DNA of 64,000 nucleotides from Rhodospirillales bacterium. Lineage in GTDB: Bacteria; Pseudomonadota; Alphaproteobacteria; Rhodospirillales_A; JACZKS01. Where the stretch lies: NCBI GenBank assembly GCA_018648445.1, contig JABGRG010000007.1, forward strand, positions 1-64,000, written 5' to 3'. The position numbers and the translations under genes were made by a program. Below are positions 50,028-59,354 of this stretch, one piece after another (the first letter of the stretch is position 1; each line of letters opens with the position of its first letter). The notes under the pieces are model-generated. The model saw only the letters and a program-made list of their open reading frames with translations. It made no database searches and was not told the DNA's origin.

Positions 50028-50045
50028 AGAAGGTTTGACTCTTTT

Positions 50046-51554
50046 ATGGCAAAAAGAACCCTAAGAACAATTCCGCAGGAACGGGCCCCCATGCCTGTTC
50101 AGGACCCGTTGGAACGAGCGCGGAATTTCTCGGAAGTGGCGCTCGGTTTTTCTCTGAAGAGCGCGCTTGTCGAATGCGCCAGATGCCTTGAATGCGAGGA
50201 ACCGGCCTGTATTCCGGCCTGCCCCGTCAGCATCGACATTCCCGGCTTCATCCGCAAGGTCGGCGACGAGGACTATCGCGGCGCTTTTGACCTCTTGAGC
50301 GACGCCAACCTGCTTCCGGCGATCTGCGGCAGGGTCTGCCCGCAGGAAGACCAGTGCGAGGGCGTCTGCCCGGTTGGCGAAGATGAACTGGAGCCGGTGG
50401 CCATTGGCCGGCTGGAACGCTGGGTCGGCGACCTGGCCATCGAGAAGGGCTGGAGCAACGTGCCCTATATCGAACCCAACGGTTTCAAGGTCGGCATCGT
50501 CGGTTCCGGTCCCGCCGGAATGGCCTGCGCCGCCGACATGGCCAAGGCGGGCTGCGATGTCACGGTTTATGAAGCCTTCCATCATCCTGGCGGCGTTTTG
50601 CGCTATGGCATCCCCGAATTCCGCCTGCCCAATGACGTGATTGACGCTGAACTGGCCAGCCTCGCCAAACTGGGCGTCAAAATCGAGTGCAACACCCTGG
50701 TCGGTCGGCTCTTCACCATTGAACAGATGTTGGACGAGATGGGCTTTGACGCCGTCTTCATCGGAACTGGTGCGGGCCTTCCCAAGTTCATGGGCATTCC
50801 CGGCGAATCCCTGAACGGGGTGCTTTCAGCCAACGAACTTCTGACCCGTTGCAACCTGATGGGGGCCGGTGATTTCCCCAACCACGACACGCCGTTGCAT
50901 CTTGGCAAAAGGGTCGCGGTCGTCGGTTCGGGCAATACGGCCATGGACGCCATGCGCGTTTCCCTGCGCCTGGGCGCCGAGAAGGTCTATTGCGTCTATC
51001 GCCGCACCCGCGAAGAAAGCCCAGCGCGGCTGGAGGAATTGCACCACGCCGAAGAGGAGGGCATCGATTTCCAGTGGCTGACGGCCCCCGTTGAAATTCT
51101 GGACGGCGGCGACGGCAGCGTTCGCGCCATGCGCTGCATCCGCATGGAATTGGGCGAACCGGACGATTCTGGAAGACGCCGCCCCGTTCCCATTGCCGGA
51201 AGCGAGTACGAGTTCGAAGCCGACATGGTGGTCTACGCCATCGGCACCCAGGCCAACCCCATTATCGGCCAGACGGCGAACCTGCGCATGAACAAGTGGG
51301 GTTACATCGACGTCGATGAAAACCTTGCCACGTCCATGGCCGGGGTCTTCGCGGGCGGCGATATCGCCACCGGTGCTGCCACCGTCATTCTGGCTATGGG
51401 GGCCGGACGGCGCGCCGCGCGCAGCATGAAGGCCTATCTGGGAATTCGTGATAGCGAAACCGTTTATTCCGGGCAGACGGAAGAGCATACTGGTGAACTG
51501 TTTGGAATTGCCGACGGCGAAAGAAATTTCGCCCGTATCCGACTTGCAGAATAA
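50046..51554 (+). CDS. GltD/NfnB-like FAD- and Fe-S-containing NADPH oxidoreductase
   Basis: 502 residues. N-terminal Fe-S part with CARCLECEEPACIPACPVSIDIPGFI and then CGRVCPQEDQCEGVCPVGED. Two Rossmann domains: GIVGSGPAGMACAADMAKAGCDVTVYEA (FAD) and VAVVGSGNTAMDAMRVSLRLGAEKVY (NADPH). AGVFAGGDIATGAATVI completes the family signature. It is the small subunit of glutamate synthase or NfnB; no glutamate synthase large subunit is adjacent, and pairing with an NfnA-like gene favours the Nfn/sulfide-dehydrogenase role. It lies 10 bp before the korA-like gene. Confidence 0.9.
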   Translation: MAKRTLRTIPQERAPMPVQDPLERARNFSEVALGFSLKSALVECARCLECEEPACIPACPVSIDIPGFIRKVGDEDYRGAFDLLSDANLLPAICGRVCPQEDQCEGVCPVGEDELEPVAIGRLERWVGDLAIEKGWSNVPYIEPNGFKVGIVGSGPAGMACAADMAKAGCDVTVYEAFHHPGGVLRYGIPEFRLPNDVIDAELASLAKLGVKIECNTLVGRLFTIEQMLDEMGFDAVFIGTGAGLPKFMGIPGESLNGVLSANELLTRCNLMGAGDFPNHDTPLHLGKRVAVVGSGNTAMDAMRVSLRLGAEKVYCVYRRTREESPARLEELHHAEEEGIDFQWLTAPVEILDGGDGSVRAMRCIRMELGEPDDSGRRRPVPIAGSEYEFEADMVVYAIGTQANPIIGQTANLRMNKWGYIDVDENLATSMAGVFAGGDIATGAATVILAMGAGRRAARSMKAYLGIRDSETVYSGQTEEHTGELFGIADGERNFARIRLAE

Positions 51555-51563
51555 GGGCCGGAC

Positions 51564-53498
51564 ATGAGCACACAGACACAGCAAAAAACGCCGCAAAAAC
51601 CAACGCGGCGGAGCGCGCCAAAAAAGAGTGCGCAGGCTGTCAAGCCGGTGGAAACCATCGCCGGACATGTTGTCGAAATCGTCAGCGATTCGGGAGAAGG
51701 CGCGCAAAGGTGTGGCCAGTCTTTCGCCTCGCTTGCCGCGCGCGCCGGAAACGGCATCTGGACCGTCGAGATCATCCCCGCTGAAATCCAGCCTCCGGCG
51801 CGTAGCGTTGCCGGGGCCAGCGGAAACCGAATTCGTCTGGCGACCGGGCCGGTCACCAACGGTGGCGACGAGGCCAATCTGGTTGTCGCCTTCAACGAGC
51901 AGGTACTGCTCGGCCGGGTCCGGGCGGGCGAGCTAAGCCCCGGCTGCATCATCCTGATTGAAAACAAATGGCGCACCGACCCCGACCCGGAGGTTGCCGC
52001 GTCCTACGCGCTGGTTCACGACGAGTTGGTGGCGAGCGGCTATCGGGTGCATGAAATCCCCATGGAGGTGGAGTGCCTCAAATATGTCGCCAATGCGCGG
52101 CGCGGCAAGAACATGTTCGTGCTCGGCATACTGTGCAATATCTACAGCTTTGACGTTCAGGACGGCCGCGATCAGGTTGCGCGAATTTTCGCCAAGAAGG
52201 GCCGCAAGGTTATCGACCCCAACATCGAACTGCTTGATGCCGGTTTTGCCTGGGCGCAGGCAAATCTGGGAATTCGGTATCACGTCCCGGCGGAAAAAAG
52301 TACCGTCCAGCAGGTAGTGATGAACGGCAACATCGCGCTGGCGCTTGGCGTCATGGCGTCGGGCATTGAAGTTTGCTCCATGTATCCGATCACGCCCGCG
52401 ACCTCGGCCTCGCATTACCTGAGCGATATATTCGAAGGCGTCGGGTGCCTGGTCCATCAGGCAGAAGACGAGATCGCCGCCTGCGCATTCGCCGTGGGTT
52501 CGTCCTATGCCGGAAAATGCGCCATTACCATCACGTCGGGTCCCGGCGTTTCGCTGAAACAGGAAGTTCTTGGCCTAGCCGTCATGGCGGAAATTCCGCT
52601 GGTCGTCGTCAATGTCCAGCGCGGTGGCCCCAGCACCGGCCAACCGACCAAGATGGAACAGGGTGACCTTTTGTCGGCCTGCTTCGGCGGCCACGGAGAC
52701 GCGCCCAAGGTGGTTCTGGCGGCTTCTTCCATCGAAGACTGCTTCTACTCGGTCATTACGGCACGAAAAATCGCCGAGACCTTCAACATGGTCGTTTTTG
52801 TGCTGACCGACGCCAACCTCGCCACCGGCCAGCAGCCCTTTATCCGGCCCCAGTTCAGCGAGGAATGGCTGGCCCCGCCCATCGACCAAAGCGCCATCCC
52901 CGACGGCGTCAAGCCCTATGACTGGGATGCCGAAACCGGCATCGCGCGGCGTTTTATTCCGGGGCAGCCCAACGGCATGCACTGTCTGACCGGACTGGCC
53001 CACGACCGCGACAGCCACGTCGCCTATGACGCCGACATCAACGAGGAAGGGCTTCACCACCGCAGCCTGAAATTGGCCGCGTTCCAAAAAACCCTGAAGA
53101 CTCCGCCCGTCTTCGGCGACGAAGAAGGCGACATGCTGGTTTTGGGATGGGGCAGCACACGAGGCGCCATTGAGGAGGCCGTAACCCGGCTGCGCGAGGA
53201 GGGCCACAAGGTTTCTTCGCTGCATTTCACCTTCATCCAGCCCCTGCCCTCGGGCATCAAGGAAATACTCCAGCGGTTCAAGAAAGTGATCGCCATTGAA
53301 GCCAGTTGGGCGGATCAGCCCGATGGCGGGGCCATCACCGAGGACAATCGCCGTTATTCCAATCTGGCGTGGATTCTGCGGGCTCGCTATCTGGTTGATA
53401 TCGATTGCTGGAGCGAGGTGCGCGGACAGCCCATCAAGCCGGGAACCATTACGCGGGTCGTCCGCGAGAAACTGCTTGGGAAGGGGTCAAAATCATGA
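51564..53498 (+). CDS. 2-oxoacid:ferredoxin oxidoreductase, fused gamma-alpha subunit
   Basis: 644 residues. After a basic N-terminal tail (about 1-35) come a gamma-type domain (about 36-255) and an alpha domain with SMYPITPATSASHYLSDIFE (YPITP motif for CoA/TPP region), TSGPGVSLKQEVLGLAVMAEIPLVVVNVQRGGPSTGQPTK and SLHFTFIQPLPSGIKEIL. Domain order gamma-alpha is that of KorA-type 2-oxoglutarate:ferredoxin oxidoreductases in aerobes such as Mycobacterium. Substrate could also be pyruvate, indolepyruvate or a branched oxoacid. Its stop overlaps the beta-subunit start (ATGA). Confidence 0.9.
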   Translation: MSTQTQQKTPQKPTRRSAPKKSAQAVKPVETIAGHVVEIVSDSGEGAQRCGQSFASLAARAGNGIWTVEIIPAEIQPPARSVAGASGNRIRLATGPVTNGGDEANLVVAFNEQVLLGRVRAGELSPGCIILIENKWRTDPDPEVAASYALVHDELVASGYRVHEIPMEVECLKYVANARRGKNMFVLGILCNIYSFDVQDGRDQVARIFAKKGRKVIDPNIELLDAGFAWAQANLGIRYHVPAEKSTVQQVVMNGNIALALGVMASGIEVCSMYPITPATSASHYLSDIFEGVGCLVHQAEDEIAACAFAVGSSYAGKCAITITSGPGVSLKQEVLGLAVMAEIPLVVVNVQRGGPSTGQPTKMEQGDLLSACFGGHGDAPKVVLAASSIEDCFYSVITARKIAETFNMVVFVLTDANLATGQQPFIRPQFSEEWLAPPIDQSAIPDGVKPYDWDAETGIARRFIPGQPNGMHCLTGLAHDRDSHVAYDADINEEGLHHRSLKLAAFQKTLKTPPVFGDEEGDMLVLGWGSTRGAIEEAVTRLREEGHKVSSLHFTFIQPLPSGIKEILQRFKKVIAIEASWADQPDGGAITEDNRRYSNLAWILRARYLVDIDCWSEVRGQPIKPGTITRVVREKLLGKGSKS

Positions 53499-54463
53499 CC
53501 GCCCCGATTACCGATAGCCTGTTGCGACTGGTTGAAGAGCAACACACCATCGAGGATTACCAGAGCGACATCGCTCCGCGCTGGTGTACCGGCTGCGGCG
53601 ACAACGCCATCCTCACCGCCGTCCAGCGCCTGTGCCGCGATGAACAATTGCCCCTTGAAAAGGCCGTGTTCGTGTCGGGTATCGGCTGTTCCAGCCGCCT
53701 GCCCCACTATATGAACGGCTACGGGTTTCACGGCCTGCACGGCCGCGCCCTGCCCATCGCCGAGGGGGTCAAAATCCGGCGGCCGGACTTACATGTCTTC
53801 GTCACCATGGGCGACGGCGACTGCTGTTCCATTGGCGCGGCGCACTGGCTGCACGCCGTTCGCTACAACATGAACATGACCGTCATTCTGCACGACAACC
53901 AGATTTACGGCCTGACCAAGATGCAGGCCTCGCCGACCTCGCCGCGCGGGCTCAAAACCAACACCAGCCCCCGGGGCTCGTATCTGGAACCGATCAATCC
54001 GCTGAACGTAACACTGGGCATCGCCAACGTATCGTTCGTCGCCCAGGCCGTGGATTGGATACCGGACATGCTCTACGACGTTATTTCCAAAGCTTTCCAC
54101 CACAAGGGCTTTTCCTTCGTGCGGGTCATGCAGCGGTGTCCGGAGTTTCTGTCTTCGCGTTTTGATGAATGGCTTCAGGACCCCATGCGCACCAAGCTGC
54201 TGGTCCACGAAAACGGGCTTGAGCTCAATGCGCAAGCGGCAGCGGTTTACAAAAATCAGGAGGAACACGACCCGCTGGATATGGACCGGGCGCGCGAAAT
54301 TGCAGGGGCGACCGACACCATCCCCGTGGGCATCCTGTATCACGATCCGAACGTGCCGTGTTACGACGACATCCGCAGCCCCGAACGCCCACATACGGCC
54401 GCCGGAGTGAAGCGCGCGCTGGATTTCGAATTCGATAAATTCACCATCGGGGCCAACGAGTAA
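53495..54463 (+). CDS. 2-oxoacid:ferredoxin oxidoreductase, beta subunit
   Basis: 322 residues from ATG 53495. TPP and [4Fe-4S] features: RWCTGCGDNAILTAVQRL, VSGIGCSSRLPHYM, HALP-type HGRALPIAEGVKIRRP, and the TPP motif GDGDCCSIGAAHWLHAVRYNMNMTVILHDNQIYGLTKMQASPTS. Cysteines C40-ish, C43 and C75-ish, plus a later Cys (RVMQRCPEF), bind the cluster. It decarboxylates a 2-oxoacid and reduces ferredoxin, with the fused subunit. A 752-residue gene follows 53 bp downstream. Confidence 0.92.
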   Translation: MTAPITDSLLRLVEEQHTIEDYQSDIAPRWCTGCGDNAILTAVQRLCRDEQLPLEKAVFVSGIGCSSRLPHYMNGYGFHGLHGRALPIAEGVKIRRPDLHVFVTMGDGDCCSIGAAHWLHAVRYNMNMTVILHDNQIYGLTKMQASPTSPRGLKTNTSPRGSYLEPINPLNVTLGIANVSFVAQAVDWIPDMLYDVISKAFHHKGFSFVRVMQRCPEFLSSRFDEWLQDPMRTKLLVHENGLELNAQAAAVYKNQEEHDPLDMDRAREIAGATDTIPVGILYHDPNVPCYDDIRSPERPHTAAGVKRALDFEFDKFTIGANE

Positions 54464-54516
54464 TCGGACCTCGATGAAAAAAAGAGAGAGCGGATAAACC
54501 CGGGAACGCCAAGGTT

Positions 54517-56775
54517 ATGAAAATGGATTTGAAGGAACTCGTCGGATTCCGTCTGAGCGGCAATTGGTCCGGCGGCGACATGGCCAACATGGGCAACATG
54601 GGCGACGTTTCGAGCCAATCCATGGTTCCCGTACTGTTTGCCGGATTCGCCGACATTTCGAAGCTGCGCCACGACTTCCCGCTGATCCTCATTGAGGGCG
54701 GCAACGGCGGTGAATTTGCAGCAACCCTATCAAACACCATTGATGAAATTCTCAGCCAAATCGCGCCACGGGATATCTCGGGTGAACGTCTTCGAAAAAA
54801 CGGGCTTTCGCTGGAAGGTGAGATTCGCAGCCTCGTATCCCAGGGAACCCAGGGCAACCTGTCCCATGTGTGGGATCTGGCCGCAAAGAAGCTGTTGTCG
54901 CGCAGCAACAAGGCGGACAAAGCCCCGTTGAAGGAAAACCTGAACCAACTGCGTGGCGCCCTTCACATCGACGGCGACATCGTTGGCTGTGACGCAGAGA
55001 CACCGCGCAGGATGGTCACGCACGCATGGAAGATCGTCCATAAACAGCGCATGGCGCGCGCCTGCGAGGAAATCGAATTCCTGGCTCTGAAGCTGTCGGG
55101 CATCCTGCAGGCCGATTTCATGAAATCGGGAAAGGCGCGTTCACCGGAAAAACTGAAGGGCGCTGTCGGAACCGCTTTCGAGGCGGCATTCGATTTCGAC
55201 GCCATGTCGCGCGTTCTGGCCCCGGCGGCCAAGAGCAGCCCGCTGACCCGGCAACGGCGCAAGCGCATTGAAGGCGCACTGTCGACCCTGCAATCGCAGC
55301 GGTTTTTCCCGCCTATCGGGGAGGCGGCGGAAGACGCGCCTGAAGTCGCATACTATGAATTTTCCTTCGACGGATGCGTCGCGGCGCTGGCCGCCTATCA
55401 CCAACGCCTCGGCGAAATGGGCGCGCTGGTAAAGGCCATGGCCGTCGCCCGGCTGGAAATCGAAAACCGTTATGTGGAAGCCCGGCACGACGCTTTCTTT
55501 GCCGACTTCGATCCCCTGTCGTTGGAAGTCGATGATCTGGCCATGTTTCCGGACTACCTCGTTTGTGTCGGCAAACTGCGGGAAAACCAGAAAGAGACGA
55601 GCAGCTTGATCGAGGCTCTGTCCACGGACTTGCCGTTCAAAATCATGGCCCAATGCAATGACGTGCTGGACGATCTTTTGACGGCCTCCGGGCAACCCCT
55701 TACGGGAATAAAAAGCGCCAATCTTGCGCGAACCGCGGTTGGGCTGGGCGGTAGCACTTTCGTCCTGCAGGCGGGCGGATCGCATCTTTTCAGGGTTCGG
55801 GACCGCATCGCCAAGGGACTTGCTTACGGCGGACCGGCGCTGTTCAGCATTTTTTCGGGCTCCCCTCCAAGCAATGAAAATGGTGCAAAAAAAACATCTC
55901 GACCCGCGGCCTATCTGGTCGCTGCGGCGGCCATGGAATCGCGTGCCTTTCCATTCTTCTGCCACGATCCGTCGGCGGGGGCCGATTGGGCCTCGCGGCT
56001 GACCGTTGACGGCAATCCGCAATCGAGCGAAAACTGGCCGGCGCACGGCGTCTCCTTCGAAGATTCGGAACTTCAACGCGTATCGGAAACCGTCGCCTTC
56101 AGCTTCGTCGATTTTGTCGCCATGGATGCGCGCTTTGCCCGGCATTTCGCCACCGCACCGAAAGCCAAATGGGACAACGGTATGATCCCGGCGGCAGATT
56201 ATTTGGAATCTGCGGAGGCCGCCGCGCGCGGCGAGGCCCCTTATGTTTCCATGATCGACGGGACAGGCACCCTGCACCGGGTTGTCGCCGATGACAAGGT
56301 GATACGCGCCGCACGCCGGTGCCTTGAATCCTGGAGAAGCCTGCAGGAACTGGGCGGGATCAACAACTCGCACGCATTCAGGCTGTTGCAATCCGAACGC
56401 GCCGAGTGGGAGCGGGAAAAAGAGGCCGAACTGGCGGAGTTGCGGGATCAGGCCGAGGAAGCGCCCGCCCAAGCGGCCGCCGAGGCCCCTGTCGAAGACA
56501 CGGTCGAGGCCGCCGAGGAGATTAACCCGGACGAACCGCGCATCGAAACATTGCGCTGCACCACCTGCAACGAGTGCACCCAGGTGAACCCCAAGATGTT
56601 CGTCTACAACGACAACAAACAGGCCTACATCGCCGATCTAGACGCCGGAACCTACCTAAATTTGGTCGAGGCCGCCGAACGCTGTCAGGTGTCGATCATT
56701 CACCCGGGCAAACCGCGAAACCAGAACGAAGCGGGCCTGGATGCTCTGATGGAACGGGCCAAACCGTTTATCTAG
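54517..56775 (+). CDS. Large protein of unknown function ending in a ferredoxin-like motif
   Basis: 752 residues, not recognised. The N-terminal two-thirds have no motif I can name; features are a Gly/Asn/Met-rich start (SGGDMANMGNMGDV), a segment with IEGGNGGEFAATLS, and a helical stretch near 240-330 that is rich in charged residues. A linker of Ala/Glu/Pro (about 640-672) precedes a ferredoxin-like end: Cys681, Cys684 and Cys687 (CTTCNEC) and Cys723 (AERCQVS), a CxxCxxC...C pattern for one [4Fe-4S] cluster, where the fourth Cys is not followed by the usual Pro. It lacks a signal peptide. It may receive electrons from the adjacent oxidoreductase. Its position at the end of an NfnAB-like/Kor operon suggests a dedicated redox partner or terminal reductase. 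Confidence 0.75.
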   Translation: MKMDLKELVGFRLSGNWSGGDMANMGNMGDVSSQSMVPVLFAGFADISKLRHDFPLILIEGGNGGEFAATLSNTIDEILSQIAPRDISGERLRKNGLSLEGEIRSLVSQGTQGNLSHVWDLAAKKLLSRSNKADKAPLKENLNQLRGALHIDGDIVGCDAETPRRMVTHAWKIVHKQRMARACEEIEFLALKLSGILQADFMKSGKARSPEKLKGAVGTAFEAAFDFDAMSRVLAPAAKSSPLTRQRRKRIEGALSTLQSQRFFPPIGEAAEDAPEVAYYEFSFDGCVAALAAYHQRLGEMGALVKAMAVARLEIENRYVEARHDAFFADFDPLSLEVDDLAMFPDYLVCVGKLRENQKETSSLIEALSTDLPFKIMAQCNDVLDDLLTASGQPLTGIKSANLARTAVGLGGSTFVLQAGGSHLFRVRDRIAKGLAYGGPALFSIFSGSPPSNENGAKKTSRPAAYLVAAAAMESRAFPFFCHDPSAGADWASRLTVDGNPQSSENWPAHGVSFEDSELQRVSETVAFSFVDFVAMDARFARHFATAPKAKWDNGMIPAADYLESAEAAARGEAPYVSMIDGTGTLHRVVADDKVIRAARRCLESWRSLQELGGINNSHAFRLLQSERAEWEREKEAELAELRDQAEEAPAQAAAEAPVEDTVEAAEEINPDEPRIETLRCTTCNECTQVNPKMFVYNDNKQAYIADLDAGTYLNLVEAAERCQVSIIHPGKPRNQNEAGLDALMERAKPFI

Positions 56776-56964
56776 TGCGATTTCGTTGACGTGGGCGACG
56801 CGGCATGGGGAACAACAGCAGATCCACATGCCGTTCGTGTCGCTGCCAACGAGCTTGCCAAATAGCTACGACAAAACGTCTGTTTGGCAAGGGCGTAACC
56901 CATGTTAAATGAACCTTACGGGTTTCTGCGGCGGACATATCAACATTTCCTGGAGGTAGCTTCG

Positions 56965-57714
56965 ATGCGAAAAATCCTTTTTTTCCTGCTGATTGGCGGC
57001 ATGAGTGCCGTTATGTCCCAAGCCTCCGCCCAGTCGAGTTTCCTCAACACCCTGCAAGGAATTGTCCAGGGGGCAACCAGCAATACCCAGGATGGGACGC
57101 TCGGAAGCGCATTACCGTATGACGATATTGTTGCCGGTCTGCGCGAGGCCCTGCGCGTCGGTTCCGAACGGGTGACCGCCCAACTCGGCGCCGCGGACGG
57201 ATACAATACCGATACCAGCATTCACATACCGTTGCCTCCGGAACTCCGGGACGTGCAATCGACGCTTCGGAAATTCCACCTCTCGGGCCTGGCTGACGAC
57301 ATAGAATTAAAACTGAACCGCGCCGCCGAAGCCGCTGCGCCAAAAACCAAGGAGTTGATTTGGAAAGCCATCACGGACATGACCATCGATGACGCCAAAC
57401 GCATATACGATGGCCCGGATGACGCGGCGACCCAGTATTTCAAGAAGGTGGCGAGCGCCGATTTGTCAGACGTTGTGCGCCCCGTCGTGGATCAGTCGCT
57501 GGCAGACGTGGGCGCACTTAACGCCTACGACAGCCTGACATCCCAATACAATTCGTTGCCGTTCATCCCCGATCTGAAGGGGAACCTGACCGATCACGCC
57601 GTCGATGGGGCCCTGAAAGGATTGTTCCATTATCTGGCCAGCGAAGAGGCGGCGATCCGTCAAAACCCGGCGAAACGGACGACGGAATTATTGACCCGGG
57701 TGTTTGGCAATTAG
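56965..57714 (+). CDS. DUF4197 exported protein
   Basis: 249 residues from ATG 56965 (GGAGG upstream; the frame is open back to 56902). Signal peptide to ASAQSSF. The mature part matches DUF4197: ALREALRVGSERVTAQLGAADGYNTDTSIHIPLP and the later VRPVVDQSLADVGALNAYDSLTSQYNSLPF. The family is widespread in Proteobacteria with unknown function. It is convergent with the TauC-like permease gene, 21 bp between the stops. Confidence 0.82.
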   Translation: MRKILFFLLIGGMSAVMSQASAQSSFLNTLQGIVQGATSNTQDGTLGSALPYDDIVAGLREALRVGSERVTAQLGAADGYNTDTSIHIPLPPELRDVQSTLRKFHLSGLADDIELKLNRAAEAAAPKTKELIWKAITDMTIDDAKRIYDGPDDAATQYFKKVASADLSDVVRPVVDQSLADVGALNAYDSLTSQYNSLPFIPDLKGNLTDHAVDGALKGLFHYLASEEAAIRQNPAKRTTELLTRVFGN

Positions 57715-57735
57715 AGAAGATTCCCCAAGGCGGGT

Positions 57736-58527
57736 TCAGCGCCACCTTAGCAACCAGCGTTCCAGCAGACTGATCAGGCCATAGATCGACAGGCCCAGGA
57801 CCATGAGGATGACCACGCCGGCCATCAAGCGGTCCAGCTGGAACAGGCTTTGTTGCTCCATGATGTAGGCGCCGATGCCGAATTCGGCGCTGACCATTTC
57901 TGCGGCGACCAGCAAGATGATCCCGATGGAGGCCGAAATGCGGAAGGCCGACAGGATCGCGGGCAAGGTTCCGGGCAGAATGATGTTCAGGATGATGGTG
58001 CTGCGCTTCAAATTGAAGCTCTGCCCCATGCGGACCAGATTGCGCTGAATGTTATCGACCCCGCCGTAGGTATTGATGACGGTTGGGAAGAAGGCGCCGA
58101 AGGCGATGGTCGCGTATTTCGACCCTTCGCCGATGCCGAACCAGATAATGAAAAGCGGCAGCAGGGCGATTTTTGGAATGGCCGAAATGGCCGCCACCCA
58201 CGGAATGCCGAACGAGCGCGCGGGCGTGGACACGCCGATGGCGAAGCCCACCAGAATGCCGGTGGAAACGCCCAGGCTCCATCCCACGGCCAAACGTCCC
58301 AGCGAGGCGAACAGGTGATCGGCCAGCAGTCCGGTCCGGTACAAGTCGCCCAGCGCCGCGCCGATTTCCGTTGGCGGCGGAAATGACAACGGTCCGATAA
58401 ATCCGATGCGGCTAAGAAATTCAATAAAGCCGACCGTGGCCACGAAGCTGGCGGCGGCGAACCAGAATATCACGCGCGGCTCGAAACCGCCGGCGCGGTA
58501 AGCGATGGCTGTTCTGCTATTGGGCAT
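57736..58527 (-). CDS. NitT/TauT-type ABC transporter permease
   Basis: 263 residues, six or so helices. The permease loop WVAAISAIPKIALLPLFIIWFGIGEGSKYATIAFGAFFPTVINTYGGVDNI is diagnostic. It overlaps the ATPase gene by 11 bp. With the ATPase and the binding protein upstream it forms an importer for a sulfonate, nitrate, pyrimidine precursor or similar; specificity is not readable. Confidence 0.92.
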   Translation of the reverse strand: MPNSRTAIAYRAGGFEPRVIFWFAAASFVATVGFIEFLSRIGFIGPLSFPPPTEIGAALGDLYRTGLLADHLFASLGRLAVGWSLGVSTGILVGFAIGVSTPARSFGIPWVAAISAIPKIALLPLFIIWFGIGEGSKYATIAFGAFFPTVINTYGGVDNIQRNLVRMGQSFNLKRSTIILNIILPGTLPAILSAFRISASIGIILLVAAEMVSAEFGIGAYIMEQQSLFQLDRLMAGVVILMVLGLSIYGLISLLERWLLRWR

Positions 58528-59287
58528 CGGCCAGCTCCTTGTCGGCTTCGACCGCTTCGTCGCGGATCAATTGCCATAGCCGGTTCTGTAGCGGCCTCAA
58601 TTCAGCGTCGCGCGTCGCCCGCTCGGCGATGGGGATGGGAATGTCGACGATTTCCTTGACCCGGCCCGGCCGGCGCGAAAGGACGACGACGCGATTGGCC
58701 AGACGAACGGCCTCGTTCAGGTTATGGGTGACGTAAACCACTGTGATACCGGTTTTGCGAAAAAGATCGGCGAATTCCTCCAGCAGGATCGAACGGGTTT
58801 GCGCGTCCAGGGCGGACAGCGGTTCGTCCATTAAAAGCACCGCCGGATTAACGGCAAAGGCCCGCGCGATGCCGACGCGCTGACGCATGCCGCCGGAAAG
58901 CTGTTTGGGGAAGGCGTGGCGAAATTCGGTCAGGTTGGTCTGGGCCAACACCCCTTCGACGCGAGCTTTGGCCTCGGTAGGATCGATCTTGTGATCGTTG
59001 ATGACCAGCGCGATGTTCCCCTCGACGGACCTCCACGGAAGCAGTGCGAAATCCTGAAATACATAGGTCAGCGGGTTCAAACAGCCGTCCGGGATATCAC
59101 CTTCCTGAAAGGCGGAACCGTTGGTGGGCTCCAGCAGTCCGCCCATGATCGACAGCAAGGTGGATTTTCCGCAGCCCGACGGGCCTATCAGAGCAACGAT
59201 TTCACCGCTCTCGACAGCGACATCGATGTCCTCCAGAACCGAAAGCGAATCATAGGAATGTGAGACGCCGCTGATTTCCAAACGCAC
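58517..59287 (-). CDS. NitT/TauT-type ABC transporter ATPase
   Basis: 256 residues. Walker A GPSGCGKST, Q-loop TYVFQDFALLPWRSV, signature LSGGMRQRVG, Walker B VLLMDEPLSALD and the switch in YVTHNLNEAV. It powers the importer. It overlaps the permease gene; the gap to the binding protein (about 67 bp) holds a GC-rich hairpin. Confidence 0.94.
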   Translation of the reverse strand: MRLEISGVSHSYDSLSVLEDIDVAVESGEIVALIGPSGCGKSTLLSIMGGLLEPTNGSAFQEGDIPDGCLNPLTYVFQDFALLPWRSVEGNIALVINDHKIDPTEAKARVEGVLAQTNLTEFRHAFPKQLSGGMRQRVGIARAFAVNPAVLLMDEPLSALDAQTRSILLEEFADLFRKTGITVVYVTHNLNEAVRLANRVVVLSRRPGRVKEIVDIPIPIAERATRDAELRPLQNRLWQLIRDEAVEADKELADAQ

Positions 59288-59309
59288 GAATAATAACTCC
59301 TGAGTGAAC

Positions 59310-59346
59310 GGCGCGGCGGGAAAGGTGTTGGCCCTCCTGCCGCGCC
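59310..59346 (-). terminator. GC-rich stem-loop between binding-protein and ATPase genes
   Basis: GGCGCGGC (59310-59317) pairs with GCCGCGCC (59339-59346), extended by GG/CC after one mismatch. It has no U-tract, so mRNA stabilisation of the binding-protein message is likely. Confidence 0.6.
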
Positions 59347-59354
59347 CTAAACGC

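Noticed and set aside
50046..51554. Glutamate synthase small subunit (GltD) proper
   Set aside because: No GltB-like large subunit is adjacent and an NfnA-like gene is directly upstream, so Nfn/sulfide-dehydrogenase type is favoured.
55141..56472. 443-residue open frame opposite the unknown 752-residue gene
   Set aside because: The plus-strand frame is longer, has a ribosome-binding context in the operon and ends in a ferredoxin motif; the minus-strand frame has Arg/Gly/Phe-rich shadow composition.
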